DNA from: an uncultured Pseudomonadota bacterium
GTDB taxonomy: Bacteria > Pseudomonadota > Alphaproteobacteria > Rs-D84
NCBI GenBank assembly: GCA_902798205.1
Contig: CADBVV010000002.1
Coordinates: 66,056 to 130,055 of the forward strand
Reading direction: 5' to 3'
Length of the DNA stretch: 64,000 bases
Position 1 is the stretch's first letter; every line of letters begins with the position of its first letter. A model generated the notes under the pieces. The model searched no databases and was not told where the DNA came from. It saw only the letters and a list, made by a program, of their open reading frames with translations. This document shows positions 8,514-16,725 of this stretch, piece after piece. The translations under genes were made by a program, and so were the position numbers.

Positions 8514-8969
8514 ATGAGGGAACAATCTGGACGTTCATTAATTGAAATTATTGGGGTCCTGGCCATTGGTGCAATTATGGTTTCTGGGACCTATGCAATA
8601 TATAATTCTACAAATGCAAAACAAAAAAGATTAATCGCATCAACAGAATTGGAAAATATCGCAACAAAAACCAAAACATTGTTGGAATATTCTGGATATA
8701 CACCTGTATCTGTTGATTTTTTAATCGAAGCCGGCGCATTAACAAATGATAAAGCACCAGCAGGTGGAAAAAATTGGTCCATAACCAGTAATTTTGATGG
8801 TACAGAATTTTCAATCAATTTGGTTGAATTAACATTTGATGAATGTGCATATTTCACAACAAAAAAATTAGATTGGACAACACATATTACTGTTAACGGA
8901 TATGATGCAAACAGTTCATCGTATTGCTTACAAACTGGCGATAACACAATATCGTTTTTTGCAAAATAA
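8514..8969 (+). CDS. PilS-like type IV prepilin
   Basis: 151 aa with a strong ribosome-binding site (GGGGGAA). Residues 1-6 (MREQSG) form the leader; cleavage after Gly6 exposes RSLIEIIGVLAIGAIMVSG, with Glu at +5 and the GVLAIGAIM pattern typical of type IVb pilins (PilS family). A pilin helix (ELENIATKTKTLLEYSG) follows. The compact globular part ends with two cysteines (Cys122 and Cys137 by approximate count), placed like the C-terminal disulfide loop of type IV pilins. It is likely the major or a minor pilin that works with the PilV-like proteins encoded at 2.6-6.4 kb. No assembly ATPase, platform protein or prepilin peptidase is in this window. It sits between dnaX and an OmpA-type lipoprotein gene. 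Confidence 0.75.
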   Translation: MREQSGRSLIEIIGVLAIGAIMVSGTYAIYNSTNAKQKRLIASTELENIATKTKTLLEYSGYTPVSVDFLIEAGALTNDKAPAGGKNWSITSNFDGTEFSINLVELTFDECAYFTTKKLDWTTHITVNGYDANSSSYCLQTGDNTISFFAK

Positions 8970-8972
8970 GAC

Positions 8973-9653
8973 ATGAATTTAAAAAAAATAATTTTAATTG
9001 GTTTATGTTTTGCGCTGACGGGTTGCTTGCAATATCACAGTCCTGCCCGTAACACGTGGCAACAACATCTTTATGGCGCCAGCTTTATGGATATGACAGA
9101 AACCGCGCGCATTGCAAAAATGCCTGTATACATGGGACACGGTGGCAAAGTTGTTACACAAACTGGTGAATTATCCGAAAAAATGCAATACGGTGATAAA
9201 AACGCCATAGATAATGCTGTATTGGTAAATTACATGGCGAATCTAGAATATGAATTATATGACGCGTTACGCAAGCCTGGTATTTCTGTTCAACGCGCCG
9301 GCACAGATGTTGTTGTTATACTGGTTCGCGATTCAATTATGAATCAATCTGTTGCAGATATATCTGCGGATGGTGCCGATACACTTAAAACAATTTCGAA
9401 AATATTAAATAAATATAACGCAACATTTATGGAAATCGCAGGATACACAGATTCTATGAATGATAAAAATGCATCATATGCATTATCACTGGATATGGCA
9501 GAACGTGTTGGCGTATATTTTTCACAACATAATGTTTCTACATCACGCATGTTTATTGTCGGACGTGGTGCGGCACGACCAATCGCAGCCCAAGATGACA
9601 TAGGGCGCCTTACCAATCGTCGCGTTGAAATTCGATTGACGCCTGCCCGATAA
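8973..9653 (+). CDS. OmpA-family outer-membrane lipoprotein
   Basis: 226 aa. A lipobox (LTGC, Cys18) closes the signal peptide, so the mature protein is lipid-anchored. The N-terminal half is unrecognised. The C-terminal about 110 residues form an OmpA-like peptidoglycan-binding domain: AGYTD (Asp for the DAP carboxylate), then SLDMAERVGVYF, GRGAARPIA and NRRVEIRL. It should bridge outer membrane and cell wall. It starts three bases after the prepilin stop, so it may support the same surface machine; IcmN/DotK-type lipoproteins of type IVb systems have this layout, but so do many general lipoproteins. A canonical Pal is encoded separately near 35.5 kb. Confidence 0.8.
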   Translation: MNLKKIILIGLCFALTGCLQYHSPARNTWQQHLYGASFMDMTETARIAKMPVYMGHGGKVVTQTGELSEKMQYGDKNAIDNAVLVNYMANLEYELYDALRKPGISVQRAGTDVVVILVRDSIMNQSVADISADGADTLKTISKILNKYNATFMEIAGYTDSMNDKNASYALSLDMAERVGVYFSQHNVSTSRMFIVGRGAARPIAAQDDIGRLTNRRVEIRLTPAR

Positions 9654-9660
9654 AAACATT

Positions 9661-9689
9661 TTGCGTTTTTCTATAAATATTGCTATATT
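9661..9689 (+). promoter_or_regulatory. Promoter of the OmpH/Skp-like gene
   Basis: TTGCGT (9661-9666), a 17-base spacer, TATATT (9684-9689), 32 bases before the ATG, with AAAGGAAG as ribosome-binding site. Confidence 0.6.
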
Positions 9690-9721
9690 CTTGTTAACCA
9701 ATAAAACAAAAGGAAGAAAAG

Positions 9722-10381
9722 ATGAAAAAAATAAAAGATTTAAATCCAATCTTACAAAAATATTCTAAAACAGGCATCATCGCAACTGCTGTTGTAGTTG
9801 TTGCATTAATCGGTATATTTGCCGTATCACACATGGTAAAAAGCCATGATACTGCATACGCTGTTGCAGAAGTATCAACAGATGCTGCAAATGCTGCTGA
9901 TTTACGTATCGCAGTAATCAGTATGGATAAAATTCAAATGGAAGCAAAAGTTTTGGAAGATTTACACAAACAACGTGCAAATTTTGAAAACAAATTAAAA
10001 ACAAAACTTGAAAAAGAACAAAAAGCAATCGAAAAAGAAAAAGCAGACATTGAAAAATCTCAAGATGTTTTATCCCAAGAAGCATTGCAACGTCGTGTTG
10101 TTGATTATCAACGTCGTGTAAATGATTTTCAACGTCATTTGTCAGAAAGCGCACAATCAATTGAATCATCATACCAAGATGCACTTCAGACAATTCAAAA
10201 GAAACACCTTGATCCTGTTATCCAGGCTATAATTGCAAAGAAAAAATTGTCTTTGGTAATTGATGGACGTATGGCACGTATGGGTGACAATGTAAAAAAT
10301 CTTGATATCACAGACGAAGTAGTAAAAGCATTAAACAAAAAAGTATCATCTGTAAAAATGTCTACACCAAAAGGTATGTAA
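9722..10381 (+). CDS. Membrane-anchored OmpH/Skp-like protein
   Basis: 219 aa. Residues about 18-38 form one hydrophobic helix (GIIATAVVVVALIGIFAVSH) without an obvious cleavage site, so the protein is probably anchored in the inner membrane with the rest in the periplasm. The remainder fits the OmpH/Skp pattern: a short beta start (LRIAVISMDKI), a long Lys/Glu/Gln-rich helical hairpin (about 80-165), then the closing segment KKLSLVIDGR. Skp holds unfolded outer-membrane proteins. A membrane-tethered variant is unusual, and this could instead be a structural coiled-coil protein of the neighbouring pilus-like genes. It has its own promoter and a strong terminator. Confidence 0.65.
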   Translation: MKKIKDLNPILQKYSKTGIIATAVVVVALIGIFAVSHMVKSHDTAYAVAEVSTDAANAADLRIAVISMDKIQMEAKVLEDLHKQRANFENKLKTKLEKEQKAIEKEKADIEKSQDVLSQEALQRRVVDYQRRVNDFQRHLSESAQSIESSYQDALQTIQKKHLDPVIQAIIAKKKLSLVIDGRMARMGDNVKNLDITDEVVKALNKKVSSVKMSTPKGM

Positions 10382-10401
10382 TATTTGATGATATACAAAT
10401 A

Positions 10402-10430
10402 AAAAACACCGCCGTTCGGGCGGTGTTTTT
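10402..10430 (+). terminator. Rho-independent terminator after the OmpH/Skp-like gene
   Basis: CACCGCC (10407-10413) pairs with GGCGGTG (10419-10425) across GTTCG and is followed by TTTTT. It lies 20 bases after the stop codon. Confidence 0.85.
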
Positions 10431-10435
10431 GTATA

Positions 10436-10464
10436 TTGCACAAAAACAAACAAATTGATATAAT
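10436..10464 (+). promoter_or_regulatory. Promoter of the 130-aa gene
   Basis: TTGCAC (10436-10441), 17 bases, then a perfect TATAAT (10459-10464). It overlaps the tail of the preceding terminator. Confidence 0.6.
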
Positions 10465-10487
10465 GCATGTATAAAAAAGGAGTTGTT

Positions 10488-10880
10488 ATGTCTTTTAAAT
10501 CAGCAATAGACAAAGTAAAACAAATGTTCACAAACAATGTGGACGAACAAATGAAAAAAAATGAAGAATATTTACATAAAGCAACAAATGGTGCCACTGA
10601 ATTTCGCATTGTTGTAAAAAACAAAGTAACACCTTGTGTTTGTGTTTCTATTACACCGGGTTATGATATTGATCATATACAAGAATTATACGGCAAAATC
10701 GGTATAAAATTACACAAACATATTTTAAGACGCGGCAATATGCGCTTTAATGTTTTGTATATTAAATCATCAGATTACGCAAAATTGGATGCAAAACATC
10801 AAAAGTTCTTTACGCGCACAACATCTAATAACAAAATTTATAAACAAAACCTGACATACGCTGAAAAAAAAGAAAGATAA
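10488..10880 (+). CDS. Small basic protein of unknown function
   Basis: 130 aa starting at ATG 10488, chosen because AAAGGAG lies five bases before it; an ATG at 10467 would fall within the likely 5' leader. Highly charged and Lys-rich, with an N-terminal helical part (SAIDKVKQMF) and a central beta-prone part (RIVVKNKVTPCVCVSITPG). No signal peptide or membrane segment. I do not recognise the family. It is a monocistronic unit with its own consensus promoter and a strong terminator, so it is probably expressed in its own right. Confidence 0.7.
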   Translation: MSFKSAIDKVKQMFTNNVDEQMKKNEEYLHKATNGATEFRIVVKNKVTPCVCVSITPGYDIDHIQELYGKIGIKLHKHILRRGNMRFNVLYIKSSDYAKLDAKHQKFFTRTTSNNKIYKQNLTYAEKKER

Positions 10881-10912
10881 AAAAACAACCGCCCGTTTGG
10901 GCGGTTGTTTTT
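10881..10912. terminator. Bidirectional terminator between convergent small genes
   Basis: A 14-bp stem (10881-10894 with 10899-10912) with loop GTTT, flanked by A-run and T-run. It serves the plus gene ending at 10880 and the minus gene whose stop codon begins at 10914. Confidence 0.9.
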
Positions 10913-11370
10913 TATTCACGACCATTTGATATTGGATATGTAATCACGCTTTCCGATTTGTCTTGCAAATTATCAGAGGCCTCTTTCAGTTTTTTTGATT
11001 TTATCTCTTCTAACTTTTTTTGTATTTCTTCAAGCGCCCAAATTTCACTCTCTACACCATTTACTATGCTTATCCAAGTATAAATCCAATCAATATACAT
11101 TTTATGCATAAAAGGATCTGCCCTTAAAGAATCTCTTTGTGCTTCGTACCTGTGTTGCCAACCTTTTGCTTTGTCTCTTAATTTAACCAAAGCATCGACT
11201 ATTTCTGTTATTTTTTTACTGTTGCCATAAAATAAAAACAAATCATCGTCATTTTTTGATTTTGTTTTTATTTTTTCAATATCTTTTTCATATTTTTCAA
11301 ATTCATTTAACCCCCAATCTATATGTTCATCTCTGACAATATCATGTCTCATATAATCTGCTTTTTTCAT
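10912..11370 (-). CDS. Helical, coiled-coil-prone protein of unknown function
   Basis: 152 aa, rich in Lys, Glu and Asp, with heptad-like stretches at both ends (FEKYEKDIEKIKTK and EIQKKLEEIKSKKLKEASD). The middle is Trp/Tyr-rich (KMYIDWIYTWISIVNGVE). No signal peptide, Cys or membrane helix. Family not recognised. AAAAGGCAG precedes the ATG. It stands alone between two terminators, convergent to one orphan gene and upstream of neither infB nor nusA, so context gives no function. Confidence 0.65.
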   Translation of the reverse strand: MKKADYMRHDIVRDEHIDWGLNEFEKYEKDIEKIKTKSKNDDDLFLFYGNSKKITEIVDALVKLRDKAKGWQHRYEAQRDSLRADPFMHKMYIDWIYTWISIVNGVESEIWALEEIQKKLEEIKSKKLKEASDNLQDKSESVITYPISNGRE

Positions 11371-11431
11371 TTTTACTGCCTTTTATGGTTTCTATATCGA
11401 TGAATATTGTACCACAAAAATATGTTTTTAG

Positions 11432-11459
11432 CAAAAAACGCCCGTTTGGGCGTTTTTTG
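11432..11459 (-). terminator. Terminator of the nusA-infB unit
   Basis: CAAAAAACGCCC (11432-11443) pairs with GGGCGTTTTTTG (11448-11459) across GTTT. It lies 17 bases after the infB stop, with a T-rich tail on the minus strand. Confidence 0.85.
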
Positions 11460-11475
11460 TTTTTATCAATATTTA

Positions 11476-13869
11476 TTAAAGTTGTGCTTTGACTTCTTGA
11501 ACTTCGTAACATTCGACACGATCACCTTCTTTCAGGTCGTTATATTTGTCGAAACTCATACCAAATTCTACGCCAACGCCAACTTCGGATACTTCGTTCT
11601 TTTCACGGCGCAATTCACCAATTTTGCCATCATAGATAACAACATTATTGCGCAACAAACGAACCATTGCAGATTTCTTTATTACACCTTCACTTACACG
11701 ACAACCGGCAACCTTTATACCCTTGCCCACAGTGAACAATGCGATAACATCTGCATATCCGATAAAGTTTTCACGTTTTTCAGGTGCCAATTTACCAGAC
11801 AATATTTCTTTAATTTCGTCTGTGATACGATAAACAACACTGTGATATCTGATATCAACACCATTATTGCGCGCCATATCACGAACCGCAGAATCAGCAC
11901 GAACATTAAACGCAATGATAACTGCGCCTGATGCGGTTGCCAATCTGATATCGCCTTCGGTAATTTGACCAACACCGGCAGACAATAATTCAACCGCTGC
12001 TTTATCTGAATTGAATCCACGTAACATATCTGAAATTGCTTCTACAGACCCCTGAACATCTGCACGCAAGATAACTGGTAATGTCAATTTCTTGGTTTCG
12101 TCGCGTTTTGCAAACAATTCTTCAAGCGATGAACGTTTAACAGCATTTGCTTTGTCTTTTGCTTTCTGAACACGATATGCAGCAACTTCACGTGTTTGCG
12201 CTTCCGTTTCCATTACATGTAATTCATCCCCAGCTGCCGGTACAGATTCCAATCCCAATACCATTGCTGGTTGTCCAGGTTTAACAGATTTAACACGAAC
12301 ACCGTTTGAATTTATAAGCCCGCGAACGCGTCCAAATGTTTCACCAACAACAAATACATCACCAACAGATAAAGTACCCTGGCGTACCAATATGGTTGCA
12401 ACTGCGCCCAAACCTTTTTCCATTTTAGCTTCCACAACATATGCAGATGCCATCATATCTGGGTCGGCCTTTAAATCCATAATTTCAGCCTGTAAAAGAA
12501 TTGCTTCTTCTAATTTATCCAATCCCATTTTTGTTTTTGCTGAAATTTCAACACATTGAACATCACCGCCCATTTCTTCAACCTGAACTTCTTGTTGCAG
12601 TAAATCTGTTTTAACACGATATGGGTCGGCTTCTGGTAAATCGCATTTGTTGATTGCAACAATAAATGGAACCTTGGCTGCACGTATATGATTAATTGCT
12701 TCAATTGTTTGTGGCATAATAGAATCATTTGCCGCAACAACCAAAACAACAATATCTGCAATTTGCGCACCACGTGCACGCATTGCTGTAAATGTTTCGT
12801 GGCCTGGTGTATCCAAGAATGTAATTATTGCACCAGATTTTGTTTTAACTTCATATGATGAAATATGTTGTGTAATTCCACCTGCTTCACCGGCAACAAC
12901 ATTTGCATTACGGAACGCGTCAAGCAGTGATGTTTTACCATGGTCAACGTGTCCAACAACCGTCACAACAGGATATCTTGGTTGCAATCTATCTTCGTGT
13001 GGTTGTTCTTCCAAAATATTGGCATAAGGTTTTACATCAACACGTTTAACGGTTGCACCAAATTCTGTCGCGATTAATTCGGCAGTATCTGCATCAATAG
13101 ATTGATTTTGAGATGCCATCATCCCCATTTCCATCAATTTCTTGATAACATTGCCAACTTTTTCAGCCATGGCAGCGGCCAAATCTTTGACAGTTATTGT
13201 ATCACCCAAAGTAACAACATGTTCCACTTTTTGTGGCGCGGTAAACACGGCACGTGCTTTTTCACGAAAACGTTTTAATGACGCTTCGCTGCGTCTGCGA
13301 TTTGCACCACGCAAACCAATTTCTTCATCATCGTCATCATCACCACCGCCGATAACAATATCATGGATAGAAATTTTTCCACCTTTTTTGAAATCTTTCT
13401 TAAAGCGGTTTTGTTTTGATCCACGAACATCATCATTATCTTCGTCACGACGATTATTATGATTATTAAAGGCGACATTATTCTTTTTATTTTCGTGGGT
13501 ATTTTCACGTACTGGTAAAACAACAGCTTCTTCTGCAATTTGTTCTGTTTCACGTTGTGCCAATTGTTCTTTGACCGCTTCGTATTCACGATTTTCGCGT
13601 TCAATTTCTGCTTCGCGTGCTTTACGTGCAGCTTCTTCTTCGGCTTCGCGTTTTCTGCGTTCTTCATCACGTGCCTTGGCGGCTTCTAAAACCGCACGCA
13701 GTTTTTCATCTGCAGCATTGCGGACAGTTTCAACCTTTTTAGGTTCTTCACGCAATTCATTATTACCGGGTGCAACAATACGGCGACGGCGTTCTACGAA
13801 CACCGCATCGCCTTTCTTGCTTTGTACTGCACCAACTGTTACAGATTTTCCAAGTGTTAATGTCGCCAT
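11476..13869 (-). CDS. infB: Translation initiation factor IF-2
   Basis: 797 aa. GTPase that delivers initiator fMet-tRNA to the 30S subunit and drives 50S joining. Residues about 40-190 are a charged, low-complexity Glu/Lys/Arg and Asn/Asp region (including a DDDDDEE run), which varies in all IF-2. Then the IF2-N-like segment and the GTPase domain: G1 GHVDHGKT (306-313), G3 DTPGHE, G4 NKCD. Domains II to IV complete the C-terminus. The length is normal for alphaproteobacteria. It follows nusA by 33 bases in one unit. YlxR, often encoded between nusA and infB, is absent here. Confidence 0.96.
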   Translation of the reverse strand: MATLTLGKSVTVGAVQSKKGDAVFVERRRRIVAPGNNELREEPKKVETVRNAADEKLRAVLEAAKARDEERRKREAEEEAARKAREAEIERENREYEAVKEQLAQRETEQIAEEAVVLPVRENTHENKKNNVAFNNHNNRRDEDNDDVRGSKQNRFKKDFKKGGKISIHDIVIGGGDDDDDEEIGLRGANRRRSEASLKRFREKARAVFTAPQKVEHVVTLGDTITVKDLAAAMAEKVGNVIKKLMEMGMMASQNQSIDADTAELIATEFGATVKRVDVKPYANILEEQPHEDRLQPRYPVVTVVGHVDHGKTSLLDAFRNANVVAGEAGGITQHISSYEVKTKSGAIITFLDTPGHETFTAMRARGAQIADIVVLVVAANDSIMPQTIEAINHIRAAKVPFIVAINKCDLPEADPYRVKTDLLQQEVQVEEMGGDVQCVEISAKTKMGLDKLEEAILLQAEIMDLKADPDMMASAYVVEAKMEKGLGAVATILVRQGTLSVGDVFVVGETFGRVRGLINSNGVRVKSVKPGQPAMVLGLESVPAAGDELHVMETEAQTREVAAYRVQKAKDKANAVKRSSLEELFAKRDETKKLTLPVILRADVQGSVEAISDMLRGFNSDKAAVELLSAGVGQITEGDIRLATASGAVIIAFNVRADSAVRDMARNNGVDIRYHSVVYRITDEIKEILSGKLAPEKRENFIGYADVIALFTVGKGIKVAGCRVSEGVIKKSAMVRLLRNNVVIYDGKIGELRREKNEVSEVGVGVEFGMSFDKYNDLKEGDRVECYEVQEVKAQL

Positions 13870-13902
13870 TTTTTAACCTTTGGTTAATAATTATCTTTTT
13901 TA

Positions 13903-15447
13903 TTATTCAGCATCTTCTTCTGGAACGATACCGTATGCCAATTCACGTGCTTTCATAACAATACGTTCTGCAAGACGTTGAGACATATTATCTTCGCCCA
14001 AGATTTCAACCAATTCGTCAGATGCCAAATCTGCCAAATCAGACAAAGATTTAACATCATTTTCACCCAATTTCATAATGATTGGACGTTTAATGAAATC
14101 AAATTTTAACAAATCGTCACTCATACCCATCTTGTGTCCATTGTCAAAATAATCTTGTTCAACTTTTACAAGATAAGCTTTTGCACGATTTTGTAATTCT
14201 GCTGCCAATTCTGCATTAAATCCTTCGATAGATTCTAATTCAGATTGTTCAACATAAGCAATTTCTTCGATTGTTCTGAAACCTTCTGTGATTAACAATT
14301 GAGCGATTGTTTCATCAACGTCCAGCGCACTTGTAAACAATTCTGTTTTTTCTTTGAATTCTTTTGCGCGACGTTCTTGTTCTTCAGCTTCGCTCATAAC
14401 ATCAATATTCCAACCAGTTAATTGAGAAGCAAGGCGGACATTTTGGCCACGACGACCAATTGCCAAAGATTGTTGATCTTCTGTTACGACAACTGCTGCT
14501 GTATGAGTATCTTCATCAACGATAATCTTTGCAACTTTTGCAGGCTGCATTGCATTAACAATAAACACCGCAGGATCTTCTGAATACAAAATAACGTCAA
14601 TCTTTTCACCATGGCATTCATTTATCACAGGCTGTATACGTGTACCCTTGATACCGACAGTCATACCAACTGCATCAATAGATGGGTCTTGGGTTTCAAC
14701 TGCGATTTTAGCATGAGAACCAGGTGCACGAGATACAGATTTAATTTTAATAATACCTTCGTAAATTTCTGGAACTTCCTGGGTAAACAATTTTTCCATA
14801 AAGCTTGGGTGTGTTCTTGTTAAGAAAATTTGTGGACCTGTATTTGAACGAACAACGTCCATAATCAAGGCACGAACACGGTCACCAACTGCCAAACGTT
14901 CACCTGGGATTAATTCTGTATTTTTAATATAACCTTCGGCTTTGCCATTGATATCAACAAAAACATTACCAAATTCAATACGTTTAACAACACCATTTAC
15001 AATATCACCAATATTGTCTTTGAATTCTTCGTATTGGTTGCCTTTTTCTGCATCCCTTACACGTGCAGTCATAATTTGACGCGCTGTTTGGAAAGCCATA
15101 CGACCAAATTCAGGTTCTGGTAACATATCTTCTACGACATCGCCAACCTGTGGATTTTCGGCATATTTTTTCGCTTTTTCCACCGTCAACATTGTGTTTG
15201 GATCATATTCATCACCTTTTGATTCAGGGGACGCAATAACTTCAAACAAACGTTTAACATGTATTGCACCGTTTTTACGATCGATTTGTGCAACAATATT
15301 AAATTCTTCGCCATATTTATGTTTTGCAATTTTTGCGATAGCAGCTTCCAATGATTCAATAACAGTTTCACGATCTATCATTTTTTCTGCCGCCAAAGAA
15401 TCAATCGCTAATAACAAGTCTTGACGTGGCATAGATTCAAAAGACAT
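13903..15447 (-). CDS. nusA: Transcription termination/antitermination factor NusA
   Basis: 514 aa. Binds RNA polymerase and nascent RNA to control pausing, termination and rRNA antitermination. N-terminal polymerase-binding domain (1-125), S1 domain (about 135-200), tandem KH domains (about 230-345, with the GRRGQNVRLA signature), then two acidic helix-hairpin-helix repeats (about 360-505) as in proteobacterial NusA. TAAGGAG precedes the ATG. rimP, normally the gene before nusA, is missing: upstream lies a 216-base divergent promoter region with a leader hairpin. Confidence 0.96.
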   Translation of the reverse strand: MSFESMPRQDLLLAIDSLAAEKMIDRETVIESLEAAIAKIAKHKYGEEFNIVAQIDRKNGAIHVKRLFEVIASPESKGDEYDPNTMLTVEKAKKYAENPQVGDVVEDMLPEPEFGRMAFQTARQIMTARVRDAEKGNQYEEFKDNIGDIVNGVVKRIEFGNVFVDINGKAEGYIKNTELIPGERLAVGDRVRALIMDVVRSNTGPQIFLTRTHPSFMEKLFTQEVPEIYEGIIKIKSVSRAPGSHAKIAVETQDPSIDAVGMTVGIKGTRIQPVINECHGEKIDVILYSEDPAVFIVNAMQPAKVAKIIVDEDTHTAAVVVTEDQQSLAIGRRGQNVRLASQLTGWNIDVMSEAEEQERRAKEFKEKTELFTSALDVDETIAQLLITEGFRTIEEIAYVEQSELESIEGFNAELAAELQNRAKAYLVKVEQDYFDNGHKMGMSDDLLKFDFIKRPIIMKLGENDVKSLSDLADLASDELVEILGEDNMSQRLAERIVMKARELAYGIVPEEDAE

Positions 15448-15490
15448 TTGTTTCTCCTTAGATGTTGTTTTTATTGCCTTTTACTAAAAG

Positions 15491-15513
15491 AGCGGGGTTT
15501 TTATAACCCCGCC
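15491..15513 (-). promoter_or_regulatory. GC-rich hairpin in the nusA leader
   Basis: GCGGGGTT (15492-15499) and AACCCCGC (15505-15512) form an 8-bp stem with a five-base loop. On the minus strand it is followed by TCTTTT. It lies in the transcribed leader between the nusA promoter and start codon. It may be an attenuator or stability element; function is inferred only from position and shape. Confidence 0.5.
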
Positions 15514-15534
15514 CTTAAAACTTATTTTAAGAAC

Positions 15535-15563
15535 ACTGTATATTATTATGTCCGAATCGTCAA
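15535..15563 (-). promoter_or_regulatory. nusA-infB promoter
   Basis: Minus strand TTGACG (15563-15558), 17 bases, TACAGT (15540-15535). Gives a leader of about 80 bases that contains the hairpin at 15491-15513. Confidence 0.5.
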
Positions 15564-15626
15564 AAATCAAGCAAAAAATACAGTAATATTAATGTAAAAC
15601 TTAATATATATTATTATCTTTGTTGC

Positions 15627-15655
15627 TTGACGGTGTCGCTTTTGGGCTTTATACT
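15627..15655 (+). promoter_or_regulatory. lptF promoter, probably leaderless
   Basis: TTGACG (15627-15632), 17 bases, TATACT (15650-15655). Only eight bases separate the -10 box from the lptF ATG at 15664, and no Shine-Dalgarno is present, so the mRNA probably starts at or within a base or two of the AUG. Confidence 0.7.
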
Positions 15656-15663
15656 TTATTATT

Positions 15664-16725
15664 ATGAAAATTATTAACAGATATTTTAGGCGTCAATTGC
15701 TAGGTATATTTGTCATGCTGTTGCTGATTTTAACAGGATTGGCATGGATGATGCAAATTATGTCTATGATGAAATTCTTGTTAAGTTATGGGATTAAATT
15801 CACCAGTTTCGTATATCTTACATCACTTATGATACCTTTTATCATATCAATCATTGTCCCGTTTGTGACATTTATCGCTACGATTTTCATATACAACAAG
15901 ATGATTACAGAAAATGAAGTCACGGTTATGGCAGCATCTGGATTATCCCCGTGGCAAATTGCAAAACCAGCAATAAGATTAGCCGGTTGGATAACAATTG
16001 CACATTTGATTTTAAATATCTGGATTGTCCCGGCAACACAGTCTATGTTCTATAGCACCCAATGGAATTTGCGTTATGGTTTGGCACATTTAAAATTACA
16101 AGAATCTGCATTTACGCGTTTGGCAGATGGTTTGGTCGTTTATGTAGATAATGTGTCTGGCCACGATTTAAATCAGGTAATGTTGTCTGATATGCGTGAA
16201 GAAAATAATCAAATGCTGGTTTTTGCGCAACGTGGCAAATTGGTTTCAACTGTTCATGGACTTTCAATAGTCACAGATAATGGTTCTTTACAACTTCAAG
16301 GAAAAAACGGTTTCACAACCGGAACATTTGATAATCTGGACATGGATTTAAACTTGGTTGAAAATGATAAAGATGCATCTTTTCGTGTTCGCCGAATACC
16401 AACGTGGACTTTATTAAAAACAGTATTTACACAAGACGATTTTCGCCAACATAAATTAACACTGGTTGAAATATGCACACGTCTAATAAATCCTTTGATG
16501 GATATAATATTGGCGATTGTTTGTACACTTATATTGTTAAAATCTTCACTTTTGCGTCGTCGCGCCAGTTTTGCACCCGCAATGGCGGTTCTGGGCATGG
16601 CCGCAGTTATGGCATTTTATATGTCTATGTCTAATATGGTAACATCTTTAACAGAGGTTGGCTTGTTGGCACTTGGTGTAATTGGCCTGTTATTATTAAT
16701 GATTGGTTTATTATTAAAGAAATGA
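15664..16725 (+). CDS. lptF: LPS export ABC transporter permease LptF
   Basis: 353 aa. Inner-membrane subunit of the LptB2FG transporter, which extracts lipopolysaccharide and pushes it across the periplasm. Two N-terminal membrane helices (about 13-38, 48-78), the cytoplasmic coupling segment (NEVTVMAASGLSPWQIAKPA), a third helix near 104-124, a periplasmic beta-jellyroll region (about 130-260) and three C-terminal helices give the family layout. The NRYFRRQLLGIF opening and the coupling segment fit LptF better than LptG. lptG, usually the next gene, is not here. The stop overlaps the lptD ATG by four bases. Confidence 0.88.
   Translation: MKIINRYFRRQLLGIFVMLLLILTGLAWMMQIMSMMKFLLSYGIKFTSFVYLTSLMIPFIISIIVPFVTFIATIFIYNKMITENEVTVMAASGLSPWQIAKPAIRLAGWITIAHLILNIWIVPATQSMFYSTQWNLRYGLAHLKLQESAFTRLADGLVVYVDNVSGHDLNQVMLSDMREENNQMLVFAQRGKLVSTVHGLSIVTDNGSLQLQGKNGFTTGTFDNLDMDLNLVENDKDASFRVRRIPTWTLLKTVFTQDDFRQHKLTLVEICTRLINPLMDIILAIVCTLILLKSSLLRRRASFAPAMAVLGMAAVMAFYMSMSNMVTSLTEVGLLALGVIGLLLLMIGLLLKK

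Noticed and set aside
11407-11931. 174-codon plus-strand ORF antisense to infB
   Set aside because: Phe/Asn/Thr-rich translation of the strand opposite a highly conserved gene; it has no family features and spans the infB terminator.
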